A stretch of DNA of 28,787 nt, from NCBI GenBank assembly GCA_905182985.1, contig CAJJDN010000169.1, positions 1 to 28,787 on the forward strand. The letters run 5' to 3'. Shown here in pieces: positions 11,642-23,777 of this stretch; position 1 is the first letter of the stretch, and each line of letters starts with the position of its first letter. The notes under the pieces were generated by a model. That model did not search any database. It was not told the origin of the DNA and saw only the letters and a list, made by a program, of their open reading frames with translations. The position numbers and the translations under genes are program-made. This DNA is from Paramecium sonneborni (taxonomy: Eukaryota; Ciliophora; Oligohymenophorea; Peniculida; Parameciidae).

Positions 11642-12542
11642 TCATAAATTGATTATCGACCCTTTTTTAATAATTCCTATTTTATGGACTTTTTATTCTA
11701 ATTTAACTATTTACTCTTTTTTGAATCTTTTATTTATTTCCATAACCTTTTTATAATTGATTAATAAACTATAACCATTATTACTATCTCTCATCTTTCT
11801 ATCCTCTTGAAATTTATAAGGAATACATTTATAATCTAGTGGAGATTCATTTATAATAAATTTTAGATACATTTATGATGAATAATAATTTTAATTTTAT
11901 TTCTAAATGCTTTATAAAATCTTTTTTTTTTTTAATTAAATAAACTTAATAGAAATATTAAAGAGAAGAATCTATTAATTATTCTCAATCCGGTATCATC
12001 TATTGTTTAATATTGAAGAATGTACATGAATGCTATTCAAAATTTTTCATTAAAATAATGTAGATTCTCAAATTAAATATTTAAATTATCCAATACAATT
12101 TCGATCTTTATTGTTTCTGTTAACTTCTATAAAGAATCTCTATCTTTTATTTTTATCTTTATCAGTATTTTAGAATCTCCTTGTTTATATAATCTAACAA
12201 TTAAATTAATATAATTTATTCTCAAGTTTAAATCACTAATATAGTTTATTGATTATCATCAAATAAAATAATATCTTTTCTCTTCTTTAAATACCTCTAT
12301 TATTTTATTTACTTTAATAAAGTTGAGTATTATCTATTAATTACTAATCATATTAAATAAATAATCATATACTTTATAATAAAATAAATTCAATCAAAAT
12401 TATAATTAATTTTACAATTTTTAATTTTTATTAATTAAATTCTTTAAAATTTCTTTATTCTTAAAGCAACCTTAAATATATTTATTTAAATGAAAGATGA
12501 AGTTTACTAATTAAATCTAGCTTATCTCTCGGAAATCAGCAT
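11642..12542 (-). pseudogene. Decayed gene of unknown family
   Basis: Several minus-strand coding-like pieces lie in all three frames. The first starts with ATG at 12542 and is 50 codons long. A second in the same frame continues after a TGA at 12390. A third (about 12235-12037) reads INLIVRLYKQGDSKILIKI with more Lys/Ile-rich sequence and ends at a TGA at 12037. The last (ATG at 11872, TGA at 11642-11644) contains NESPLDYKCIPYKFQEDR. The pieces follow one another in order, but no set of short GT-AG introns joins them, so I infer frameshift decay. No known family was recognised. A real gene with unusual introns cannot be ruled out. Confidence 0.4.
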
Positions 12543-12600
12543 AAATTCCTATATTTATTTTTCTTGATTTAATTAGATATAAAATGTGAGTCAGAATTGA

Positions 12601-13194
12601 ATGAATATTTAAGCATATAATAAATTCATTAAAAAAATTAAAAAAATTTTAATCAATTTTTCTACTAATCTTAATCATACTATTTCCATAATATTTATCT
12701 TTTCATTTCTATTATAATGCTACCTTCATCAAAAGACCCATCAATTCAATAATATACATTATCTTAATTTCTTCATTATTGATTATGTCAGTCTATGCTT
12801 CTATGAAAAATATATTAAAAAGCCTACTTTTTATCTTTTCTTTTATATTTTATTCATAATCATGCTCGACTTCTTCTTAACAATTTTAATAAAATCCCCT
12901 TACTAAAAGATAATAACAGGAATAAAAATCTATTTTCCATCCCTCAATCAATTTATCATGATACAAACAAATTTAAATAATTAGTATTTACTTTTTAAGT
13001 TGATAATTATTTCTAAATATTTATATTCCTCCAAAATAGATGCTTAATCAAATAATAAATAGGTTAATTAATTTTAATTCCTATAAACTTCTAAAACTAT
13101 TAATTTTGGTTATTTCAACTGCACATCTACTTGGAATAAGTTTTAGGCTGATTAATATTATAAAATTGAATAAATCTTATAATAAAGGATTTGA
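12601..13194 (+). CDS. Small membrane protein, unknown
   Basis: An uninterrupted frame of 197 codons from ATG at 12601 (directly after an in-frame TGA) to TGA at 13192-13194. Two hydrophobic segments, near residues 25-45 (TISIIFIFSFLL) and 82-105 (FYLFFYILFIIMLDFFLTIL), suggest a membrane protein. The C-terminal 80 residues are polar with Gln and Lys and include NFGYFNCTSTWNKFQADQYY. It converges with paralogue B, with 60 bp between the two stops. No family was recognised and chance open frames of this size are possible in this composition, so confidence is moderate. Confidence 0.5.
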
Positions 13195-13254
13195 TTTAAT
13201 CATATGAAATAAATTTATATATAAAAATTTATAAAATATAATATTGGAATTGGT

Positions 13255-14492
13255 TCATAAAAATTAATCAATCAAACAAATTGTCTTAAATTTAAATAAA
13301 AATTTTAATTTAACTTATATAGATGCAATTAGGCTTTTTGAAATAGCTGCATAAATTAAATCTTATACTTCTTAATTAGTGGAATATTACCAAAATGTAT
13401 TATTGAAATATTTGTAATATTTAGATTTAATAATCTAATCAAAAATCTCTTATTCCATTAATTAGATTTCATATTAGGTTATTTTAAATTTAAATTATTT
13501 TTCATATTCTTACAAAGAGGATTTCATTGAATTTTAAACTAGTTCATTTAGTTGTAATTCTTTTTTTTATAATAAACTATATAATTCCTATGCTTAACTT
13601 TAATATTCAAATTTAATTTTTTAATAAGATTTTAAATGTTTGCTTATGAGTGGAATATTATATACTAATAGATTTTCAATTACAATCTATCCATATTTCC
13701 TACCAAATTCAATAATTTATTTTAAATCTTTGTTAACATTTTCAATTATACTATGTCGTTGAGATTGAATATAATCATTACTATTATCATCTATAATTAA
13801 TGATTATACCAATTTATTTTTCATATCATCTTAATAATTATATTTTTTTAATTTTTCTTAAATGAATGCAATGATTTAATTAGAAGTTGAATTTGATTTG
13901 CATAAATCAATTATTGGTTACAATATTTCTTTAAATATTTCATTTCTTTTTTAAGTATTTTTCGATTTTAAACGAATTTGATTGAAACATTTATTAATAA
14001 TGATTTAAATAATTTCATTAATTCTAAGTGAAGCTTTCAACATATATTAACTATTTTATTTTTCATAAAATGGGCATTAATATCCTATAAAATGAATAGA
14101 ATAATAAAAAAATTAATAAATAAGACATGGATATTAACTATTTTATTTTATTTAAAGCCAAATTCTATTTAAATCGAGATAATTGTGTTCAATACCTTTA
14201 GATTCTATAAATTATACTTTTTATAACAAATTAGAAATTAAATGCAATAATTGTCCTAAATGAATGCGAACAAAATCTGATTCCTAATAAGTGTAAAATA
14301 TATATTAATTACAATCCAAAATATTAAATCACTTAATCTTAAACTTTTAGATCGATCCATTTTATAAGTAATAGATTTATTATCTTAATCTACATAAATT
14401 TATCCAATCTAATCAAAATCTATAGCTTTTTATAGCTCCTCTTAGTTTTCAAATGAATACACATCTTCACAAGCATAAGGGAAATTTAACAT
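13255..14492 (-). CDS. Paralogue B of a kinase-like multicopy family
   Basis: Two exons joined by a 29-nt intron (14284-14312) encode 402 residues. It belongs to the same family as the genes at 23778-25046 and 25839-27105: the same intron site directly after LRLSDLIFWI, then SDFVRIHLGQLLHL, IEHNYLDLNRIWLQ near residues 90-105, and FIGYQCPFYEK. The order HxYLDxN then FxGYQC resembles the catalytic loop (HRDLxxxN) and DFG motif of protein kinases, but Arg of HRD and Asp of DFG are missing, so a catalytically dead, kinase-derived fold is an inference. The C-terminal half is helical and Gln/Lys-rich, ending with a block holding KYYKYFNNTFW and YAAISKSLIASIQ. It is divergent from VPS8, 160 bp away. 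The gene is intact; the family is not one I can name. Confidence 0.8.
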
Positions 14493-14652
14493 ATTTAATA
14501 ATCATATTTCTATTAAAAAAAGTATTTGATAAAAATTAAACTCATTATTTTATTTAATGAATAATTAAAAATAGTGTATAATTTTATTCTTATTGAATTA
14601 ATGAATCGAGATAAATAAGTACATTCTTAATTAATAATATTAATTTTTATAA
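14493..14652. promoter_or_regulatory. Divergent intergenic region, paralogue B / VPS8
   Basis: The 160 bp between the two start codons must hold the upstream signals of both genes. It is nearly all A and T. No specific element was recognised, so this is a positional call only. Confidence 0.4.
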
Positions 14653-17600
14653 ATGTATTACAATGATTAATAGAGGAATGAATAGAGAAGGGCAAACTTA
14701 GATTTAAATGAGAATGCTTTAAGGACTGAAATAACTCCTGAAGGTGTGTTTCAATAATTTTATACTTCAGAATTGGATTAAATAATTTAGTACATAATAA
14801 TAATAAAAAAGGAAAGAGTTCTAGAATCCGAGATATTTGTAAGAGATTTCTTTAGATGGAACAAAGTTTAAGTACTAAAATGAACAATTTGAATATACAT
14901 TTCCACTTGAGTCAAAAACATTATATTATAAACCAAAATTAAAGGATATATTTGAATTTGAAGTATTTGGACATACAAAAGCAAATCCAAAGTGTTTAGC
15001 AATATAGAAGAATAAGATTGCTATAGCATATTAAGAATATTTGTAGATATGGAATAAGAAAAAAGAGAAAGAGTATATTCTACCATAAAGTGAAATATCT
15101 TGTATGGATTTCAGTAAGGATGGAAATATATTAATTTGTGGATAAAATAAGTCAATTATAGTGATAGATAGTAATAAAGGTATTGTAATATAAACATTTG
15201 GAAATGTTCATATATAAAGAATAATAGTAATAAAATGTATATGGAAAAACAAAGAAGAATAATTTATAACAACATCAATAGATGCAAGTGGTTAATCATT
15301 ATTAATAAATTATACGAAGAGCATATTTAGTTATTCAACAGATGAATGGGAATTACTTGATACAATGTAATTTCCAACAGGTTCTATGAAATATATATAA
15401 ATGACAGAGAATCGAATATTAATAGGAATAAATAGTATTTAATTTTTTTGGGTTGTTTATGTTGAAATAGTTAGTACAAAAGAAATATAATTTAAATTGG
15501 TCTATGAATTTAAGAATCCTAGAAAAGTTAGAGATTCTTAAATATTTAAGACTTCATGTGCAATAGGAAGAGGTTTAGTAAAAATTAAAGATTAATTATA
15601 AAGGAGATATGTAATGACATTTGTATGGGATAATAAATTGCATTATTTAGTTTTAGAGAATGATAGATAGATTGAAATGGGTTCACCAATATTTCATAGA
15701 TCTAAATATATAAATATAGGAAGTTTAGTATATGAATGTGTCTTTTTAAAAGATTCATTATATTTATTATATTCTGAGAAAGGAATAATAATAATGAATA
15801 CATTACATATTGATTTAAATTAATCAGAACAATAACTTAGTTAAATTAAGCATTGTTATTTTGATAATCCAGGATTTAAACCAAATGGGTTTTAATTTAG
15901 ACGATGCAAAACATTAATGAAAAAAGTGACTTAGTAATATGTAAGATTAAAGTTATACAATGATCCCATTTGTAATTATAGTTAACAATTCTCACATTAT
16001 AATGCACTCTTTAATGATATATGTATATAAGGAAATTTGATTGGATAAAGTTAAATAGTTAAACATTTAATTAAAGAAGAGGAATGGTTATATTGTATGA
16101 ATTATGTATTAAGTTTATATTTGGGATTCAATGAATTTTATAGTGAATTCATAGAATTAAATAAAGATGAAAGATATTCATTAATCAAACATAATGTTGA
16201 AGAACTTTCATTAAAGTATATTAAAGTATGTTTATAAATGATTTAAATAAACAATTAAGTCATGAATGAAGTTACTAAATACAAATTATAAGAATTAAAA
16301 ATGACTAATTAAATTATGTTATCTATTTTAATAGAGTTTTTATTAAAATGTGATTCATATGATTTACTATTTGATAAAATTATGAATGATGTTAATCATA
16401 GTCTTAAAGATAATCATTAATTCTTCTTATATTGTTTATAGCCATTTTATTAATAGAAATTAGTAAAAAGAATACCTATGAATATGTTGAATAAAATTAT
16501 AGAAATTTATACAAACGAAAAACGATTAGATTTAATTTAAATGTTAATCTAATCATTAGATCATAAAATAATTAAATCTGATTAATTAATTAAAATTTGT
16601 CTAAAGTATGGATTAATGAAGAGTTTAGCAATTATATGTTTTTAAGGAGATATTGAATAATATTTAACTCCAATATTGAAAATATGGTCAGTCATTTTAA
16701 CAATGATAGAGAAATCTTAATTTGAAACTTGTATTTATTATGCATGTAGAGCATTAGCTCTTATAAAATTGATTTTTATTAATAATGATGCTTTGGGGGA
16801 TGTTTTGAATGAATAAAAATAAATAGAAATAAAAAAACAATTAACAAATTGGTTATTAAATGATTAAACAATAGAAAAGTTAATGACACTTTAAACCATA
16901 TCTACATTTGAAGTTATTTTAAAAGTATTAGAATATCAAAAGAAATATGATAATAGTAATTTCAGTAGAACTATGTTGATTATTAGTAAAGTGATTAGTG
17001 TTATTTAAGCAGGTGAAAATGAGTTTTAAAAATCATATTAATTACTTTAAAAGTAAGAGATATTCTTAGATGAATTGCAAATTCAATTTATATTATTTTA
17101 AATAAGATATTTTATTAATTTTGGTGGTCATGCTTCTAGAATTGTAGAATATTTAAGTCACATGTTAAAAAATCCATAAGTATTTTGTTGGATATATTTT
17201 ACTGAATTAATTGATAGTATTAAAGATGATTAATAGATGTAAGAAACTATCTTATAATGGTATTATAAAAAAGATATTATAGAATATTTAAAATGTTAAT
17301 ATTTTATAAATATAGCAATTAAATTAGAAAAGGAAATATCAAATTCAGTATTAGGATTAAGCTATGAAGCTGATTTTACAACATTTTCTATGATTAGTGT
17401 ATATTTTGCAGAGAGAAAGAAAGAATATACAAGAGCATTTAATTTCTTTTTAACATCTTAAAATAGATTTGTAAGAAGTCTTGTATTTTAATGGGTGGAA
17501 AAGACAATGAATTAATTGGAATAATCTGATTAAGATAATTTTAATTAAATGAGATCAGCACTAATTTTGAAGATTAGTGATTTGATTTAAATTGATTGGA

Positions 17601-18964
17601 ATAAAACTAGAATTATCTTCTCTAATTATAATAGTGAATCTGAAAAAGTTGTTATTGAAAAGTTATCCTAATTTCCAGAATTATAATTATAATATATTGA
17701 TAATGTTATTAAAAGAGAAAGAGAATTGGGTAATAAAGTTGATAATAATTTTTTAATAATCAATATTCAATTATTGTGTTAATTGAATCCTGATAAAATT
17801 ATTGACGAAGTTTCTCAAAATGATTATCCTTTAGAAGAAATATTGGAACCGTGTAAATAATATAAAATTTTACCAGCTCAAGCTTATATTTTAGAAAAAA
17901 TGGGAAGAATAGTAGAATCAGTCTAAATCTCATGTTAAATCCTTCGGTAAATTATATAAAAGCATAAAACTGAATTAGATTAAAACTATAAATTATCAAT
18001 GAGATTAGGGGGAGGATCAGATGATCATCATAAACTTGCTAATTTAAAGGTTTTATTTCCTTTAGGAAAAAAAAAAAAGAAAAATGGATAAGAAACCGAA
18101 TCTATTAATATAATGAAGCCCTTTGAAGATGCTAAATTGGCTGCCACTAATGAGATTGTAGCTTAAATTTAAAAAATTGTAAAAGTTTGTAAAAATGATA
18201 AATTTGAAAAAAATGAAGAAAAATGGTATACATTGTTAGATCAATTAATAGATATAAGGGATAATTTAATATTTGATAGTCCTTCTTAGAATTTTATGAA
18301 ACACAATATATTCACAACATAAATCTGTCACATATTTGCAACAATAGCTGAGATTTCGAATTTAGGATCACTGATATATTAATTATCAAATAGATACAAT
18401 AATTTAGATTTAGGCCAATTAAAGAAAGCTTTTTAGGAAATAATTCAGAATTATTTATATACTTAACATTTGTAATCGAATGTGCAGTTATTGTTGATGA
18501 ATGATATTTATGAGAAATTGAGTGTGTATATAGAGAGATCGAAGATAGGTATAACAAGTAATAGGGTTTGTTATAAGAATAAAACAGGATAAAGTTTAGA
18601 TGGTGATTGTAAAGTGAGTAATGATGATTTTGTAGTGTTTGAATGTAAACATAATTATCATAAGAAATGTGTAATGATGTATTAAGGAGTAGCATTTTGT
18701 AATATATGTTTTAAGATTGATTAAACATATTCATATAAGATAATGAATTCAAAGATATTAGATGGTGTAACTAATTTGGAATAGGATGATAATGAATTAC
18801 TAAAGGAAGAAATAGAGAATGTGAATAAATTCAATAATTCATCTAGTTAGCAGAATAGTGAAGATGTGAAATTTATAGCTAAAGTGTCGGATGAAACAAT
18901 GGATAAGAGAGTAAGTATAAATAGTTATATAGAAAAAAAGAGTGAATAAACTTTATTACTTTGA
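14653..18964 (+). CDS. VPS8: VPS8-like CORVET tethering subunit
   Basis: VPS8 is the subunit that distinguishes the CORVET endosomal tethering complex; it acts in early endosome fusion. The gene encodes 1428 residues. A 25-nt intron (14746-14770) removes a frame change after EITPEG; it starts GTG rather than GTA. An N-terminal beta-propeller covers roughly residues 75-420, with CMDFSKDGNILICGQ and the SIDASG block typical of VPS8. A long helical solenoid follows, containing YVLSLYLGFNEFY and, at about residue 1095, AYILEKMGR. A C-terminal RING-like domain lies at about 1297-1344: Cys-x12-Cys, then ECKHNYHKKC and CNIC; the first Cys pair is wider than usual. A Ser/Glu-rich tail of about 85 residues ends the protein. 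The start at 14653 was chosen because its frame fits the exon before the intron. Length agrees with VPS8 proteins. Confidence 0.87.
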
Positions 18965-19142
18965 TAGAAAGAGAAATGAGAATTATAATATTATGGAAGA
19001 AACAAATAAAGACATAGATTATTGTAATAATTAGAATGAGATGAAGAGAAAGAAATAAGAGATGGAAGAAAAATAATAGAAGTTAAATAAAAAGAGAAAA
19101 TGAATTTATATAATATGAATAAATGTATACTTTAAATATTAA

Positions 19143-19907
19143 ATGAAAATATTGTCAAAGGGATGTTAAATAGTTGCTGTTTAAAATGAGAAAGTTATAT
19201 CTATTAGGAATGAGCATTATCTAAGAAATGAAGATGTTGAATTATTCATATTTCAAGATGAAAGTGTCAAATCTATAGAGTATATTCATTTTAAAGATAT
19301 CTTAAAGAAAGGTAAAAAGCTATTGATATCTTAGGTATTAAGAAAATAAGTGGATCAGGTGGTTTAGAGATAGTTATTACTTAATGTATCAATCCTAATC
19401 TATTTATTATGGAAGAAAATGAGTCAGAATTCAATTGTAATGCTGTTAGAAAATGGTTAAACTTTAAATCATAGAATCAATTACATTAATTCAATTAACT
19501 ATATAGAACACTCAAAGATGTAAGATGTTCCCATCATTTATTAGCTTCAAAATGCATAAACAACTGTTACTAAAGTCAAATAGGACGATACAATAGATGC
19601 TTTTTAAAGTTGTGTCGATCTCTCTGTTCTTACTAAAAGAAATGATAGTCTCAAAGAATTAGAGTAGTAGTACGTTTAAGGATAAATGAAGTGGGCATAA
19701 ATTGATATGGAAAATGCTGAACTTGCCACCAAAATTAGATTATTATAAATTGAATTATAACAAAGAAAACAAGAAATCAATAAACTCAAATTTCAATATG
19801 AAAATAATGCCTATCAATTATTGTAATCAAAACAATAATTGGGAGATGTAATCAATTAGGCTATTGAAATTGGAGATTCATAAATTTTGGCAAAACTTGG
19901 ATTATGA
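19143..19907 (+). CDS. Coiled-coil protein of unknown function
   Basis: Three exons with introns of 23 nt (19312-19334) and 25 nt (19520-19544) give 238 residues; both splices are needed to keep the frame. The N-terminal half (about 115 residues) looks globular: KGCQIVAVQNEKVISI, then GSGGLEIVITQCINPNLF. The C-terminal half, from about residue 145, is a clear coiled coil (LKELEQQYVQGQMKW, ATKIRLLQIELQQRKQEINK). It follows VPS8 on the same strand after 178 bp. No family recognised. The start is the first ATG after an in-frame TGA upstream. Confidence 0.77.
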
Positions 19908-19974
19908 ATATATAATAATTAATTTATTAAATAACACTTAAACTTATATTATCAAAAATAATATAGTTTTATTT

Positions 19975-20110
19975 AATATCTTAATTATCAAATATAATCA
20001 GATATTAAATATCTATATCAAGTATAATCTGATATTATATATAATATAAATATCACATAAATTTATAGTATATTATAATCTAATATAAATATCACTTATA
20101 TTATATTTAA
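19975..20110. repeat. Degenerate AT-rich repeat
   Basis: Several imperfect copies of blocks such as ATAATCTGATATTA and AATATAAATATCAC follow each other in this stretch. It is between genes (after the coiled-coil gene stop) and seems non-coding. Confidence 0.55.
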
Positions 20111-20132
20111 TTATTAATATATGAAATATTAT

Positions 20133-20937
20133 TCAATCATTAAAATAAAGTCTCTCTATTTAAAAAAATCCTTGCTCTTCATTATCAAATTTAGATTCAA
20201 TCCAAAATTTTTAATATTCGACCTCATTTTTAGATTATTATAAGATCAATAATGTAAATCAGATATCTCTTAATCACAACAAAAGGAATGTAAAGACTCT
20301 CATTCCCAAAAATGTTGCTCAATAAATCTTGGTTCATTTCTAATCCAATTTAGAATAATATTTAATTTATTTCTAATATTGAAATCATTTCAATGATCAA
20401 ATGGATTTTATAAAATACAATTCCAAATTAACAAACAATATTATCATCAAATGATTAAACTCATTTAAATAATCAAAATATAAACTACTAATATTTATGG
20501 ATCATTTATTTAATTAAATGGATTTCAAAATAAAATTAAATACTTATCAATTCTTATTTAATTTGAGAATTATTCATATCCAAAATAGCTTGTATAATGT
20601 TTGATCTAAATTAAGTACAAATTGTTATAAATTTAAGAATATAAGGACTGAAATTACCAGAATGATTACTTGATTCTTCCAGTTTAAGTAATTACTACTT
20701 ATTATTAGATTGTTTAAAAAATCTATTTAATCCATGTTATTGGTGCTACAATTTAGTTCTAATTGAATCTCTCAACTTTTATTACAAAGATCTCTTAATT
20801 CCAATCTAAGAAATTAATTATGGGGAACTTATAATTTAAATTATTGAATTTATTACACATTAATCCTCATCTATTTATTGAATGCTTACAAAATAAATTA
20901 TTTAAACTATTATATTAATTTAAGCTGAGTTACCCAT
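20133..20937 (-). pseudogene. Frameshifted gene of unknown family
   Basis: A minus-strand gene starting MGNSAQINIIVQ at 20937 stays open for 154 codons to a TGA at 20473. Clear coding sequence in the same frame resumes by about 20450 and runs to a TGA at 20224: FGIVFYKIHLIIEMISILE, then SNIFGNESLYIPFVVIKRYL. The last part, NEVEYQKFWIESKFDNEEQ, is one frame off and ends at 20133-20135. The last shift falls in a run of five A's; one extra A would make it continuous. The first break would need two compensating indels. No short intron fits. It could be a young pseudogene or, at the homopolymer, a sequence error. Mostly helical, function unknown. Confidence 0.55.
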
Positions 20938-21104
20938 AATATTTATAAAAATGACTATTAAATCCTTTAATAAGATAGTTTTATATTATATATTAATAAA
21001 AAGATAGTTTTATAGTATTGATTAATATCCCCTAAGGAAGAAGATAAGGTATCATTTATTCATTATTATTTCAAAATATTTTAAATAATTTTAAGAATTC
21101 CAAC

Positions 21105-21317
21105 ATGGGCTGTCATAGCACAAAACTTAAAAAGCATCCAACCTTTTCTTCAAACAACCATGAATTCGATAATGAATTTACTATCAGTTGGAGCAAGAAA
21201 AAATTAACGAAATCCAAAACTAATATAGAAATCAAATAAGATAAACAGAATTATCGTATTGATAAAAATCCAATACTCTAAAGAAGATAACAAAGATAAA
21301 CTTTATCTGTTGTATGA
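21105..21317 (+). CDS. Small protein with MGC lipidation-type N-terminus
   Basis: An open frame of 70 codons starting MGCHSTKLKK. Gly2 followed by Cys3 and a small residue at position 6 (Thr) matches the pattern for N-myristoylation and neighbouring palmitoylation, with nearby lysines that could hold the protein to a membrane. The rest is polar and basic (SWSKKKLTKSKTN, QRRQQRQTLSVV) and probably disordered. The start ATG is preceded by A/T-rich non-coding sequence. The codons are ordinary for this window. Short length keeps confidence moderate; no family recognised. Confidence 0.55.
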
Positions 21318-21687
21318 TTATATTGTTTATTTTATTCTTTTTTTTAATCCCTCACATTTTTACTGCTTCATTTTTATAATCCCTATTCTTAAATAAAACT
21401 GCGTTTAAAACACTTACAATTCTGAACTGTTTCTGAAAATGTTCTTACATATCCAACATTCACTATTTCGAATAATTATTTATAAAATCTTATATTATTT
21501 TAATACCATCCATTTCTGTGATATGTTTATTCAGAGAGGATTCTTTAAATTTCTAAAGAAAATTTATAAAACCTACTATGCATCATCAACAAAATAATAA
21601 CTTGTATAGAAAAACATGATACAATTGTAAATGACTTTTTACTTTATAGATAATAATATTTTTTATATATACAATTAAACAAAACAT
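21318..21687. other. AT-rich spacer
   Basis: No gene, RNA or repeat recognised in the 370 bp between the small MGC protein and the long coiled-coil gene; both are on the plus strand. It ends with T/A-rich sequence before the ATG at 21688. Confidence 0.45.
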
Positions 21688-23730
21688 ATGTATGATAGTT
21701 AAAATAGTACTTCAGCAAAACTTACAGAATAAATCAAATCTCAACAAAGTTATAAAATTAGAGAGTTTGAATGGTTTGAAGTAGAAACTAAAATTAGATT
21801 ATTTGTCTAAAAATTGATGGAACCAACATTAAAATAATTACATGAAGATAGAATGATTGTTGATGAATTACGATAAAACTTTAAGTCTAATAATAAAGAA
21901 GTTACTTATTTAAGAGAAATAGTTTTAAATCAAGGAGCTGGAATACCTATCTTTGATGAAATCAAATAAAAATTTCTAGACTTAGAAATGAAACTAGATC
22001 AATAAAAAAGAGAATCCATTGATTAATTTAGTAATTTCAAACAAAGTCTTGATAGCACAGATAATGAAATCTCAAAGTTCTTATAAACAGTTAGAACACT
22101 AGAATATTTTAAAATTAAACTAGAATAAGATCTCTAAGATATTTAAATAAAAAATGACAATTTCAAATCAAGTATTGAATAACTCATCAAACAATTATCA
22201 TCAGATCTAACAGAAAGCACTAAAAATTGGAAACTTGCTGTAATAGATATTGAACAATAATTTAATAAAGTAGATAATAAAAGTTCTGATTTATTCAATA
22301 TTGTTAAGCAAGAATAAGTTAAATTAAAATAGATCTCAGATTCTATTCTAGAAATTAATAAAAAACAAACTTAAAATATTAATACTTTTGAAGTTATAGA
22401 TACTAAATTAGTAAAAGCAGATGTATAGATTACAACTTTAAAAAAATAAATTTTAGAAGTCGATTAATTAATCAATAAGAATAAATAAGTTTAAATGTTC
22501 CTAATATATTATTTACCTATGTATATATAAGCATAGATTAGTGATTCCTTATTTACTTGTTTACCTCTCAAATTCTTCTTCAAGTTTGCCTAATTTGAAA
22601 AAAGGAAATTTGATTCATTAGATAAATAATTATTAGAATACAATGGCGAACCCAATATTTAAATATAAATCGATGAATATACCAGAACATTGGCAGAAGT
22701 AATGAAAAGAAATTCTAAAATCAGTTAAATGATATTTATAAATACAAAAAAAGAATAGAATGATTCTTAATCTTCAGCATCTGATATGGAAAGTGAAATT
22801 AGAAGTTAAAGAACAAATAATATTAAAAATAGTGTTTAAATTAGATAGGATTCAACAATTTATCATAAAAAAGAAAGCATCTATTCCAAAGATATGATTT
22901 AATAATCAAATGTTGCCTCATAATAAAAATAAAATTCTATATAATCTAATAATCCTAATTTAATCTTTTATGAAGATTAAATTAAATAAATTAAAGATAA
23001 TTTTTAATAGCAAATTGATGAACTTAAACAATTAAATATTAATCTTAAAAATTAAATTGTTTAAATTTAAAAAGAAACAAATGAGTAAGTATTTATAAAT
23101 ATTTCTTCATGTTAAAGTAACAATTAAAAATTACTTAATACAACAACTAATTAAATAAAAAATTTAGAAGAGAATATTAAGAAAATATTAAATTAAGATA
23201 ATTAAAATTAAATTGATCCAGGAATAGATTAATTAAAATAATTAAAAAAAACAGTATAAACAATACTACATTTTTTAGTTTTGATAACACATTTATAAAT
23301 TTAAGATGAAATAGATAGATAAGGAATATAATTAATGGGAGCTAAAGATACTTAAATAGATGATGGACTGGTTTATAAAAGTTAAAATAAGAAAGGACCA
23401 TCAATTTAAATAAATGGTGAATGTCTTTCTTGTTCAGGATAATCAATATAATTATTATAATGTTTTAAATTAACATGTTTAGCATATCATCCATCAGATA
23501 TTCTTGTTGATGGAAAATCTTTTAAAAGAGATTAATTATTAGAAATGTGTACAACTTTATTAAGATAAGCTAAACAAGAATTTCTAGATTAAGATTATAA
23601 TATTTAATAAACTACAGCAACTAGATAAAGAAGTTCATCTATTCCTATTTCTCCTCGAAGACTTAATTCTAATTTTAAATTTAATAAAACAAGGAAATTA
23701 GCTCCAATGACAAACTTATAAAATTTTTGA
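21688..23730 (+). CDS. Long coiled-coil protein with Cys-rich C-terminal module
   Basis: An open frame of 680 codons, without need for introns. Residues about 10-270 and 430-540 are heptad-like coiled coil rich in Lys, Gln, Ile and Leu (for example EFEWFEVETKIRLFVQKL near the start). Residues about 575-625 form a conserved-looking module with two cysteine pairs: CLSC (Cys579, Cys582), CFKLTC (Cys592, Cys597), then YHPSD. A Ser/Arg-rich tail follows (RQRSSSIPISPRR). Such an arrangement is reminiscent of ciliary or cytoskeletal coiled-coil proteins, but no family is named with confidence. The segment near 22490-22600 is unusually hydrophobic and could hide introns whose lengths sum to a multiple of three. 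Its stop lies 47 bp from the stop of paralogue C on the other strand. Confidence 0.75.
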
Positions 23731-23777
23731 TTTGTTATATTTATCTTATCTTATCTTTTCATTAATTTATTTTAAAA

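Noticed and set aside
18312..18695. Minus-strand open frame of 127 codons
   Set aside because: Antisense to the RING-containing end of VPS8.
20600..20980. Plus-strand reading (NLLHINPHLFIECLQNK) across the frameshifted gene
   Set aside because: The minus strand has the longer continuous frame from an ATG and better coding order at both ends; the plus reading is interrupted by TGA.
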